DNA from: Thermothelomyces thermophilus ATCC 42464 | Taxonomy: Eukaryota > Ascomycota > Sordariomycetes > Sordariales > Chaetomiaceae | Length of the DNA stretch: 64,000 nucleotides | Assembly (NCBI RefSeq): GCF_000226095.1 | Contig: NC_016472.1 | Span: forward strand, 9,300,001 to 9,364,000 | Direction: 5' to 3' | Part shown: piece after piece, positions 23,904 through 34,459 of the stretch | Position numbering within the stretch: the first letter of the stretch is position 1 | How the letters are laid out: every line of letters starts with the position of its first letter | The notes under the pieces: model-generated | Database searches by the model: none | Seen by the model: only the letters and a program-made list of their open reading frames with translations | Told to the model about the DNA's origin: nothing | Position numbers and translations under genes: made by a program

Positions 23904-25909
23904 TCATTCCTCCCCCCTTAGTCGACGCTTCTCCTTCTGTTGCCATGTCCAGAGCATCTGCTCGAGACTGTATACCGCTCGAACAAGGCCTCGAACGGAG
24001 AGCCCAGCAGTTTCGGCTGCAACGTCGTAGAAACGCTTTACAATCCCATCAAGCTCGTCGACGTTCTTATAGCACCTGTAATCGGAGCCCAGTCGCTTGA
24101 TCTCCTCAGCCCTTTCCTCCGAATCTGGCTGTGGGTTAACCCGTTTCATGGCGCTCAGAACTCTTTTGGCTCGGGCCTCAATCTCTTCTTGAGGCACTTC
24201 CGGTATGGCTGGGAGCACTGGAATAGCTTGAAGTGGGAAGAGGCGGTCGGCTTCGGTTTCATCTACAACCTGAGTTAGAACTAAGCAGGCAACTCGAGCA
24301 TCGAGCGTTGAATCGTACCTTTCAGATTCTTATCGAGCTGCGTCTCCTGAAACCAGTTCAGCAGCTCGTTTATATCTTCTTTGCCCATGGACCATATCTC
24401 TTGCGGATCCGTGTGCTCGTATCTCAGTATCCCTGGCTTCTCCTCCGGCCGCTTTCTGAACTCCGATTCCCACACCTTCCAGTCCATCTGAAGACAGAGC
24501 GGGTCATTGGCGTGTCGAGGTAACCGCACCGTCTCGTCGAGCGGATATTGATGCTTCGTGGCTACGACAAGGGACGCCACTAGTAGCACCTCTGGTAGGT
24601 CAAGCAGCCTGTACCGCTTGGGGGCGGGATCTCGTGCCGGAAATGAAAATCGCAGCTTCAGGAGATGGCAGATTTTCTGTGCGAAAGGATACACTTCAGC
24701 TGCAGTTACGGGTTAGCATCTCCCCGAGTGAGCGTAGATAAGAGTCGACGTACGAGGCAGGGCCAGATCCCTTATGTAGAGAAACAGCAAAGGCGGTGCC
24801 GGTACGGCAGGGAACTCTAGCCCGTGGTTCTCTTTATAACCCAGCATCATGTCCATGACAGCCCGGTGCAGTTCGCCACCGTGAAATCTGGCATATCTTG
24901 TCAGGAGAGAATGATGTGCCCAGCCGGGCAACCGGTCCCGCCAATCCTTGGGCACATGGTTGAGCTAGCATCGCCGTTAGCAGCCGCAGAGCCACGATTC
25001 CCATGCGTCGGGCTTTTGTTGCGCTCACCGCTCCGAGGAACGGCATCTGCCCATTCCTCGCCCACCGAAACACGTCCCCAAGCCGTACCGGCTCCTGCCG
25101 CAGGACGCATCCCAGATACACCAACACGAGCGTGTCCAGCGCCCCAGGAAGCGCCCAGACGTCCCCGGCCCAGCTATTCCTCTTCCTCTTCCACCCGAAC
25201 CCCTCTCCGTCGCCTCCTCCCTCCTCGCCCTCTTCCTCGTCGCTCTGGCCCCGGGTCTGCGAGCTAAACATGACCAGCCCGCCGTCACCCTTCCGGTCCC
25301 CGTCCTTGCCCGACTGGCGGTCCCCCTCGAGCCCCGGAAACGTCCTGATCCGGAGCAGCCACAGGTCGCGGACGACGGCCTCGAGCTCGGGATGGAACCC
25401 CTTCTTCCGCACCAGCCAGAGCACCTGCTTCCGGAGCAGGAGCTGCAGGCACTCGAGGTACAGCTCGCGGGCCGCGTTGCCCGTCAGATGCTTGCGGTCG
25501 GCGTGGCGGGCCTCCTTCTTCTTGCGAGCCACGCTGCCCGTCTTGCCGTAGTTGTCGTCCTCGTCGACGTCGAACTGGACGTAGCCCTGTCTCGATCCGT
25601 CAATGTCGTGGGCCCTGACAGGGCCCTGGCCCGGGAACGTTCATCCTGTCGCGGGCCCGGGATGCGGGGGAGTCAGGTGTCGGGTAAGCTGCGATAGGTG
25701 GGGGCAAAAAATAAAGAAAGAGAGAGAGAGCGGGAGAGACGGAAGGATGGAGGGGCTGCAGTTGCCCAGGAATGTGGAGGGTGTCGACTTACTTCGACTT
25801 CATGACCATTCTCACAATAGCGCCGGCCATTCTCGGAGTACCATCTCCTGGCCGGACACTCGGAACACGTCTCGCCCCGCGGGAAGCGATGATGGCGGCG
25901 CGAGGCCAT
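23904..25909 (-). CDS. RRN7: RNA polymerase I initiation factor Rrn7 (TAF1B family)
   Basis: Five exons (25909-25793, 25586-25029, 24964-24754, 24699-24319, 24262-23904) give 541 residues. Rrn7 is the TFIIB-like subunit of the Pol I core factor that places Pol I on the rDNA promoter in the nucleolus. The N-terminus has the RRN7-type zinc ribbon, FPRGETCSECPARRWYSENG followed by RYCENGHEVE, with CxxC and CxxH pairs. Next comes a cyclin-like region: AARELYLECLQLLLRKQVLW, LDTLVLVYLGCVLRQEPVRLG and YPFAQKICHLLKLRFSFP. A charged loop (SDEEEGEEGGGDGEGFGWKRKR) interrupts the first cyclin fold. Exon 5 begins at GTAGAT, because a nearer AG would bring a stop in frame. An ATG 21 bases further upstream (25930) would add seven residues. 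Confidence 0.9.
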
Positions 25910-26772
25910 GGCTTGGTCTGCAGGGTGCACTTTCGAAGTGTTCGCACGTGCTTGTTGCTGTCATCGTTGATGTCGAGCTCAATGGCGAGAAAAAAAAACG
26001 ATTTTAGATGTGCCCGAGCTCCCTGGTTTCACTAGCACCGGGTCACACCTTGCCTCGATTGATACCGCTTCATTCTCGCAAACGGGGAGTCTCATGTGTA
26101 TTTATCAACTCGCTCAACAATTCGCCTTTATTGTTCTGTCGTGTCAAAATTCTCTGAATTTACTCCGCGGAATCATACAGTGACGATGTATGCACATATA
26201 CGGTCATATTTCGTCATGATACTGCTCCGTACCTTCCTAGATAGGGTACCTTTATATACACACAAATAACAGGTATACGTCCGTATACGTACCTACCTGG
26301 GCATCGGGCCACTCTTGCTACATTTGCCATGTCGCGCTCTGTATGCGCCGTTGGTCCTCGCCTAAACCTTTATGAACATCACCATGGTAACCTGTTCAAA
26401 CGGGATGTCTTGTCCTATCAGGCATCCTTATGGCTCACAATCTGTTATAAAATTCACAGGAACGGGTCTGGCACGAAAATGGTAATGCAAGCAAAGGAAG
26501 GGGACGTTCAGTTTCATGCGCAACAGTGTTTAAGACTGTCGTCCTGTACCTGGCACCAGGTGCTCAGATGAGCCTTGCCGGGCAAAGTAGGGAAGCCAGG
26601 TGATACCAAAATCCCTGGAACAGCCCAAGAAACACCAACCGATATATCTCAGCCCGGCTAAGCAAACTTGCCGATAGCCGACGCCGTATCGTGATCGCCA
26701 AGCAGGAAGCCAAGGCCACCCCGTCTCTCGTAATCCCCTTCCTCAGCTTTCTTTCAGACGGGATGCACCCGC
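25910..26772. other. Intergenic eIF5A-RRN7
   Basis: An 863-bp spacer between two minus-strand genes, holding the eIF5A 3' UTR and the RRN7 promoter. It is rather AT-rich in the middle (26090-26320), with repeated GTACCT/GTATAC stretches. No gene is visible. Confidence 0.5.
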
Positions 26773-27561
26773 TTATTTGTTGTCCTCCTTGAAGTCAACA
26801 ACAGCCTCCTCGCCCATGGCGGCCAAGAGAGTGACAACTAGTGCGACAATGTTAGCTGCTGCAATTCTGTCTTCAATTCACGGTCCAACATACGGAGATC
26901 CTTCTGCGCATCCCAATTTTCCTTGATCCTTGCACCGAGATCGCCCTCGGGAAGCTTGACATCCTCCTTCTGATTGTTGTCCTTGTCCATAAGAGTGAGG
27001 AAACCATCGTCCGAAATATCGATCTGCAAAGGTGTATCAGAACTCTATCAACAGAACACAGAAGCTCGCCCGTCATTTGTAGCGTGCTTACCAGCTGCCA
27101 TTCGCTGCGCTTGACGACCGGGACGTCCATGTTGTGGGTCGAGGGGGAGAGATCCTCGAGCTTCTTGCCGGTGAAGATGTCGAGAGCGACAATATGAACC
27201 TTGGCGTGACCGTGCTTGCCGGTCTTGGAGGTCGACATGTCCACAATCTTGCAAGGGCGGCCCTTGATCACGACGTGGCCGTTCTTCCGCAGGGCAGAGC
27301 ACTGCATGGGGAAGGTGTCGGAGGCACCAGCATCGCCGGCGCCTTCAATGTTAAACTCATGCTCCTATGAGTCCTTGAATCAGCACCTCGCTCCTGGGGA
27401 TGCTGAGAGTATGTAATGGGGCGTCTGGCGGATGCGAGAGCCGAAGGTGTGACTGATTTGGTGGGCAATCGCGGGGCTCGCGCCATCGCAGTGCGGGGTG
27501 ATGTTCTCATCGCCCAAAGCGAGTAGTAAGGAAACAGAGAAATGCAACTCACGTCGGACAT
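26773..27561 (-). CDS. Translation factor eIF5A (hypusine protein)
   Basis: Four exons (27561-27553, 27364-27092, 27023-26894, 26837-26773) give 158 residues, the normal length. eIF5A helps ribosomes form difficult peptide bonds and assists termination. The hypusination loop [12 protein letters not shown] is intact; the modified lysine should be Lys53. The first exon encodes only MSD, then a 188-nt intron leads to [19 protein letters not shown], so the N-terminus matches other fungal eIF5A. The C-terminal S1-like domain ([17 protein letters not shown] ... WDAQKDL) is completed by a short last exon ending [12 protein letters not shown]. All splice joins keep frame with consensus sites. The first intron's size is typical of highly expressed fungal translation genes. 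Confidence 0.96.
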
Positions 27562-28925
27562 TTTGAGGAAGGACCGAAAACGATACTGCTTGACCGGAAG
27601 AGATGAAACTGAGGCTCTGACCCCCGAGGAGAAGTCGAATGGTCCAAAAGAGGAGGGAGTGGAAAGTGGAAGCAAGGTCGGTGACGGGAGGAGGGGATGG
27701 CGGGAGGAAAATTGTGGTTTTGACGGCAGAAGCGAAGAAAAAAGGGCACCATTTCCCCGCCATCCAGGCCTCTACTTTGTTAGGTTAATTCGAATTTTTG
27801 GGTGGGCCGGGGGGTTTCGAGAGACCCGTTGCAGAACCCCGCCAGAGAGCGACACTAGGTCTTGCCGCAACTGACCAATCATAATGAGGTTGGTCCAGTG
27901 TTACCGGAACGGGCTCAACGTTCATGTTCCCCTGTGCACTCCACAGCATCCAGTACCACCGAGGTTACTCATCAGGAGCAGAGGGCTCTGGTTGTTCTGA
28001 AGGACTCTTTCGACGAAAACCTTGGGCATCAGGTGTGTTGTGCTTCCGTATCAGGCGTTTTCCCCGTTCGACGAGAAACTGCTCTTGGGCGCTCTCCGAT
28101 AAGCCGGTGAAATATTCTAAAATACTTTAGGTATCCTTCAAATTTGCGGACGAAGTGGTGCGACACCGAAAGCATTTCGTACTAAACCGTGTAAAACTTT
28201 TTTCCTTCTTTTTTCAAAGCGTGTTGGAGAATCAGGGAGCCATTCTTTGGTTTTGCCACGGTCCCGGCCCTGAGGATGATGCGAGGCTTGCATCAGTTTG
28301 TCAGACTGGTCGAGGCCTTTGCGGTCGAAATTCTGTAAGGTACGGAGTACAACATACAAGACCGAAGCAGGCACTACGCAGCGAGTATTTCAGGCACCTT
28401 GTATGAATTATATATCATGACGATACCGTGCTCAATCCGTGAACAGAGTGTCACAGGCGGCCGAGAGGATGGGCTTTCGCTTGACTTCACCAAACACGCC
28501 CGTCAAAATGTACTCATGGTGTATTGCGTATAATTTGGCTGTGGATGACCAAAAAATACAGCAGATCCATCCAACCCGCTGAACCCCACCACAGTACGGA
28601 GTATAGTGTATGTTGCAGACATACAGTACAACTGTGTATGTACGTAGACCGGCTAAACCGCTCTTGGGCTTGACTGCCAACACATGGGCCAATCAACGCC
28701 GAGTTTTCTATTTTCGCAGTCTTCCAGACCCATTGTAATCCGTTGTACGGATACGGAGTACGGAGTAGTGAAAGCAACTCGTCTCCATCTGCTCCAGGCG
28801 CACCCAGCCTCGAATCCACAAGACCAGCTCCCTTGAAGCACCAAACTTCCCGACGCCTGCATAAACCCAGATCGAGCGAGAGCTTTGCGTGGCTGCGGCT
28901 GGTCGCGCAAGAGCGGTGATGCATC
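27562..28925. other. Divergent intergenic eIF5A / VPS52
   Basis: This 1.36-kb gap separates divergent genes, so it has two promoters. TACGGAGTAC motifs occur at 28341-28350 and 28594, with a dense cluster at 28735-28770. I see no protein-like frame. Confidence 0.55.
28735..28770. repeat. Cluster of TACGGAGTA motifs upstream of VPS52
   Basis: TAATCCGTTGTACGG is followed at once by two overlapping TACGGAGTA units. It is about 160 bp upstream of the VPS52 ATG. It belongs to the same motif family as 4358-4391 and 15373-15400. Confidence 0.6.
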
Positions 28926-31053
28926 ATGTGGCTCGATCGGTTCGCTGGCCCGCACCCTGGAAGTACCCCGTCCGCGCCTAACAACCAAAGCCGAACGCAT
29001 TCCCCCTTGCCTCGCCGGACGTCGAGCGCGCGCGGGCCGTACCTGACGTCTCAGAGACCGGGCCTCTCACCGAGGGGATCTTCCCTGTCGCTAGCTTCGA
29101 GCGATTCCTCGTCCTCGCTGCTCGGCGCTTCGAAGCGGACCAATGGCTCCGCGCTGAGGCAGTCGACAACAGCCGACACCGGCCCTGACCCGGAAGCGAT
29201 CCTGGCTAGGATCCTGGGCCCTCTGCCAGATCACACAACCCCGGAGGAGGATGCGACAAGGCGGATAACGGAGGAAGACCTGGAGTTTGACTTTGACTTT
29301 GGCGGCCTCTCACTGCGCGAACTGGCTGCGGATGGTGCTGGCCGATCGGCGGCAGACACGTACAAGCCGCAGACCGTAGAAGATTGTAGGTTGTCCCCAG
29401 CCTGCGTTGCGTGCCCTCTTTGTACTCATAGCCTGGATATAGTCGAGCGAGACAAGGCAAAGTTTGAAGACCTCCATCGATCCATCCGAGCCTGTGACGA
29501 CATCCTGAGCTCGGTCGAGTCCAACCTGACCAGCTTCCGCGACGACCTGGCCGCCGTGTCCGCCGATATTGAGAGTCTTCAGGCCCGCTCGACAGCCCTG
29601 AATGTGAAGTTGGAGAACAGGCGGGCGGTAGAGAAGGCGCTGGGACCAATCGTGGAGGAGCTGAGCGTATCGCCCGTTGTGGTGTCCAAGATATCGGAGG
29701 GTCACATCGACGAGGCATGGGTTAAGATCTTGGCTGAGCTGGATAGACGGGCAACAGCCCACAAGAAGAACTCTGAACAACAGGCAGCGCCACCAAAGGC
29801 TTCGGCAGATGTAGGGCCTTTGCTGGAGAAGCTGGTTCTCAAGGTACTTGTTGTCCGTCCTCCTCCAGATCGCAAAGCTAATTCCCGTGATTGCCCATCA
29901 GGCCGTCGAGCGAATACGTGACTTCCTCGTTGCTCAAATCAAAGCCCTGAGGTCCCCCAACATCAATGCTCAGATCATCCAGCAGCAAAACTTTCTCAAG
30001 TTCAAGGACCTATATTCCTTCTTGCACCGGCACCAGCCCGTGCTCGCCGGCGAGATCTGTCAGGCCTACCTAAACACCATGCGTTGGTACTACCTGAACC
30101 AGTTTACCCGCTATCAAAAGGCGCTGGACAAGCTCAAGCTCCATGCCATCGACAAGAACGACTTGCTTGGCCACGAGGACACGTCCAGAAGAACCACAGT
30201 CCTCTCGGGCTCCAAGGTGGCCGCCGCGCCACACGACGCCTTCAACCTAGGCAGGAGGATAGACGTCCTCAAAACCACCAACCAGCTCGCCATATCGTCC
30301 TATCTCGCCGAAGAAGACCAGTCGACCCATTACCTCGAAGTCCCCTTCCGCCATTTCAACCTCGCTCTCATCGACAACGCAACGGCCGAATATAGCTTCC
30401 TGGCGGCTTTCTTCAGCCCCGCGCTCTCTTTCGCCACCATTTCGCGGCACTTCAACTACATCTTCGACCCCGTCTTTACCCTCGGCCAGAGCCTCACCAA
30501 GCATCTCGTCGCCGAAACGTACGACGGCCTCGGCGTGTTGCTGTGCGTCCGCCTGAACCAGCACCTCGCCTTCGAGCTGCAGCGCCGTCGCGTGCCCGCC
30601 GCCGACGGCTACATCAACAGCACCGCCATGGTGCTGTGGCCGCGGCTGCAGAGCATCATGGACGCGCACTGCGAGTCGGTCCGGACGCTGACGGCGGCTC
30701 TGCCCGCGCGCGCCCCGTCGGCGGCCACTGCCAAGGCCGCGTCGGCCGCGCCGCACGTCCTCACGCAGCGGTTCGGCCAGCTCTTGCATGGGGTGCTCGC
30801 GCTGAGCGCAGACGTCGGCGGGGACGACGAGCCGGTCGTCGCGAGCTTGCGGCGGCTCCGGAACGAGGTCGAGACGTTTCTGACCAAGGCCAGCCAGGCC
30901 TCGTTTGGGACCGACAAGAGGAAGCGGGACCGGTTTTTGTACAATAACTATAGCTTGATTCTGACCATCATCAGCGACACGAGCGGGAAGATGGCGGGCG
31001 AGGAGCAGGAGCATTTCGAGGCACTAAAGACGAGCTACCAGGAGGCTGGGTAA
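28926..31053 (+). CDS. VPS52: GARP complex subunit Vps52
   Basis: Three exons (28926-29385, 29443-29843, 29902-31053) give about 670 residues. Vps52 belongs to the GARP tether, which captures endosome-derived vesicles at the trans-Golgi network. After a Ser-rich disordered N-terminus comes the conserved coiled-coil region FERDKAKFEDLHRSIRACDD ... LTSFRDDLAAVSADIESLQ and EELSVSPVVVSKISEGHIDE. Then comes the helical domain FLKFKDLYSFLHRHQPVLAG ... YLNTMRWYYLNQF, characteristic of Vps52. I place intron 1 (57 nt, donor GTAGGT, acceptor TATAG) because it yields VEDFERDKAKF, the family pattern. Unspliced, the frame stays open and adds 19 unrelated residues. The last 300 residues are less conserved, with an Ala-rich loop near 30700-30760. 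Confidence 0.9.
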
Positions 31054-31168
31054 CCTCCGGAAGAGTCTGGCCTAAATGAGTGACCTGGCTTTCGTTTTTA
31101 TCATTCGAATCCCTGTTATTCATAGAGGCTGGTCCGAATGAACAGGAACAATACTCTAATGATAACAC

Positions 31169-31214
<46 letters not shown>

Positions 31215-31360
31215 CGACCGATCTCTATCCTTTTTTCCTTTGCCCCGGGCTTTTTTTTCTTCTTCTCTTATCAGCCTGGGCAACGTTTATATGATATCTT
31301 GAGAGAACAACAGGGGAAGAAGAAGAAGAAAAAAAAGAGATCACATCACGGATATTATGT
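31054..31360. other. Convergent spacer VPS52 / TBC gene
   Basis: A 307-bp spacer with both 3' ends. It holds the AC microsatellite (31165-31213), a T-run and a GAA/A-rich run. No gene is visible. Confidence 0.55.
31165..31213. repeat. (AC)n microsatellite
   Basis: About 24 AC units with one G interruption at 31173, in the 3' spacer between VPS52 and the TBC gene. It is likely length-variable between strains. Confidence 0.9.
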
Positions 31361-32826
31361 CTACCGCCACCTCGCCAACAAGCGCGACACCAGCTGTAAC
31401 CCGGCGGCCACGGGACCAGACTCTCTCCGCAACAGCACCGCCAGCACGCCCACCAAGATGGCAAGGCCCAGCATCCCGGCCGGCCGGCGATTCCTCCAAA
31501 CCCACTTGCCCGCCGCCTTCTTCTTCTCCTGCCACCTCAGTTCCCTGACCTGCTTCTCGAACCACACCCGCCCCTGCTCCACCCCCGGGATCTCCTCGGG
31601 CCCTCCTTTGCCCCTCCCCCTCGCCAGCCTCCCCGTCTTGAGGACGCTCCACCTGGAGATGCCGCGCCTCCAGGAAGGCAGGCGCTCCGGGGGCACGTCG
31701 CGCTCGAGGGCGACGGCCTGGGCGATGAGGCGGTCGAGGTCGAGGGGCTCGGGCAGCTTGGAGAGGATGCTGTGCAGCATCTCGGGCTCGTCGGGCGGGG
31801 TGTCGAAGAGCTCGTCGCGGCGGGAGCGCACGAGGGCGGCGAAGAGGTAGACGGTGAAGGCCGGGTCGCGGGCGAGCAGGACGTCGAAGAGGCGCGCGAT
31901 CTCGCCCTGCGTCGTGATGTCGTGCGCGTACATGGTCAGCGTGCCCGACAGGGCGAAGAAGGGCTCCGTGGCCGAGAGGTGCCGCCAGAGGGGCGGGTCG
32001 GCGTGCCGGAGGATGTCGGGGATGAGCCGGAGCTGGGCGACGGCGGGGCCCAGCGAGGGCAGCATGAAGTCGCGGATGCGGAAGAGGGAGAGCCGGGTGA
32101 GGCTGGGCAGGTGGAGGTGCGCGGGCAGGGTGAGGAGGAGGACCTGGGCGATGTCGTGGTACCCTTGGAAGTAGCATAGATAGGGGTGGGTCCGGAGGAG
32201 GGAGACGATGAGGGTGGACAGGAGGTTCTTGTGGTGCGTGAGTTGGGCTTCGGTCTGGTCTGGAGATGTGTGGGGTTTCGTCAGCGTCGGTATGATTTTA
32301 ATTCGGAGACATGGTAATAATAATAATAATAAAAAGTACCAGCCAGTGAAGGGGGGGTGCCGGGGAAGGGGAAAAAGGGGGGGGGGGGGGGGGGGAAGAA
32401 GACGAAAGACGTCTTGACGTACGCTCGGGGTAGTAGATAAAGGCGCGGTTGACGTCCAGCTGAACTTGGTCTTCGTCCTTATGGCGGGGAAGGGATTCCC
32501 ACGATGCCGAGGCGGTCCCGTCAGGGTGAGATTCCTCCTTGTCCTGGTTCGGTGGTAGCCCCAGGAGGATGGGCCCTACAGAGAGGGTGTGTGAGTCTCC
32601 GGAGCCAAGCACCACCAAGCTTCAGGGGTTCCGAGCACTTACATGCCTGTTGGCGAATACTGTCTGTCAAGAAGCCGCCAGGAGACTCGGCGAGTGCTCT
32701 CAAGGCATCCAGGTCCCTTGAGCTGCATGCCTTGAGGATAGCCTCTTTCTTTCTGTCGGTGTCATGTGCTGAGTTATCACGAGAGGTAGACTTTTCGTCG
32801 TGGCTAGTCTCGAGCGGCTCCTCCAT
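31361..32826 (-). CDS. TBC-domain Rab GTPase-activating protein with C-terminal membrane anchor (Gyp8/TBC1D20-like)
   Basis: Three exons (32826-32643, 32575-32423, 32259-31361) give about 411 residues. The TBC domain starts at WPILLGLP. The arginine-finger motif lies in QLDVNRAFIYYP (D..R) and the glutamine-finger motif in YFQGYHDIAQVL, so it should be catalytically competent. A hydrophobic helix near the C-terminus (MLGLAILVGVLAVLL) followed by a short tail suggests tail-anchoring, as in yeast Gyp8 and human TBC1D20, which act on Rab1/Ypt1-type GTPases at the ER and Golgi. The substrate is inferred from the family. Intron 2 (163 nt) carries a run of 19 G. The start is the first ATG of the frame; the N-terminal 60 residues are charged and helical. 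Confidence 0.88.
32377..32395. repeat. G19 homopolymer in TBC gene intron
   Basis: Nineteen G on the plus strand inside intron 2 of the minus-strand TBC gene, so the pre-mRNA carries a C-run. It may help as a pyrimidine tract, though it lies far from the acceptor. Confidence 0.75.
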
Positions 32827-34459
32827 GGCCCAGGCCTCTTCTTGTCCTTTTTGGCAACTGCACAGGCTTCGACAGCCGAGAATCTCTTTGATACTAACTT
32901 CGACAGTGTCCTCCTAATGAAGTCGCTGAGGAATATACCCGGTTTCAAGCGTAACCGCGCCTTTGCGGGAGCGTTGCTATATAGAGAAGTACAGATTGAT
33001 CCTCCTGCCTGTCCTTGCCTGCCGCGTGTCTGTTTGCGGGCCCGCCGCCAAACAAGTTAGGCAGTCTTTTGTCAGTCGACGGTAAATTGGGGATCAAGCT
33101 TATGCAAGGACGTCGAGATGGAACTTGGCGTGTTGTTGTATCACTTCTGCTGACAGCATATATAAGTGAGGATAGTTTGTCGTTGACATTGTTCGAGTCG
33201 AGAGCCGAGTTGTCGGGAACAGATAAAAGTCGTGCCTGTATTGATTGAGTCGTCTCAGTACCCTTGCGGCCAGGGGTGCAATGTTGTAACAGGGCGTGTC
33301 GTTACACTACTGTCGGGAATGGCCTCTGCAATACATGACGTTACCATCCCTGGCTTTGTTATTACGTTAGTTCGCAGCGATAACCCGACAGATCGAACGC
33401 CAAGAGCTGGGCCAGTTCGGGGGGTGGAGTAGTTGCATGTTACTGATCAGTTTTCTTTGTTCGGGAACGACTCGACGGGCCAAGGGCACCCGCATTGTCA
33501 TGTCTTTTTAGGAGGCTTTCGAAGGAGCGGGCCGTGCTTGGATGACTGGGCTGCTGGGGAAGAAGAGTGAGCTTCCCTGGGCTCAAACTGTGCACTCACA
33601 GTACCTGAGTCAAGGGAATGAGCTAGGTCGTCTATGTAGGTAGGTATTTCGTACATACACGTGTGTACAGTACATATATAATCCCCCGAGTTGGCTGCCC
33701 CGCCTTGTCTGTTTGGCACTCGGTGGTTCGACAGAGCGGGCAACTGGGAGCAACCTAGCGAACGGAGTTAATTACAGGCAACAACAAATATAATACCAAC
33801 AATTATCGACATTAGGTACTTTTCGAAGAGGACTTGCGCCTTCATCTTCGTACTTGTCGGATGTTACTGTCCTGAGGGAGATCGGAGCCAAGTCGGGACA
33901 CGGAATCCGTCCAAGCAGCGCACAACTGTTCTCAACATTGGGCGTCATCAGCAAGCCTGCATGTGGCGAGCACGCGAAGACGTGAGGGTGCAGGAAAGCT
34001 GGCGTTCGGTCGGGTGTCCGTGTTAGATCGTCTTCTGGGTTGAGCAGGTCCACAGGAAGGGGACCGATCGGGTAGGGAAGGGGGCACCTTACCTGTCCAA
34101 CCTACCCACCGGGACCTACCTGTTCAGTCGGTTTCACAATCAGTTTTCCACAATCAATCCCCAAGGCAACAACGCGTCGAGAGCGCCTAGGTGCCCCAGG
34201 TTCCTCTCCGGCATCAGTCGGCACCTGCGGAGCTCTCAGGTGCAGGCTCCGGCCATTCTCTCTCAACGACCGAATATCCCAGGTTTTCATCTGCCGCCGA
34301 ACAATCTCACGATCGCCCAGATTCTGCCCGTTTTACGAAACTCCTCCTCTCAGGTCTCAGTAGTCAAAGGCGATATCCGCCGTCGGCGAATCTTCATTTA
34401 CCTTGGATATCCAGCCCCGCTCAACAAGATAAGCTCTGAATCTCTGCACGCAAAACTCG
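32827..34459. other. Divergent intergenic TBC gene / MMS1-like gene
   Basis: This 1.6-kb gap separates divergent genes. The available frames are under 100 codons and lack protein-like character. It should contain two promoters; I do not recognise specific sites. Confidence 0.5.

Noticed and set aside
30247-31014. 255-codon frame antisense to VPS52
   Set aside because: Shadow of the VPS52 exon; no motif and the Glu/Arg/Val composition of an antisense frame.
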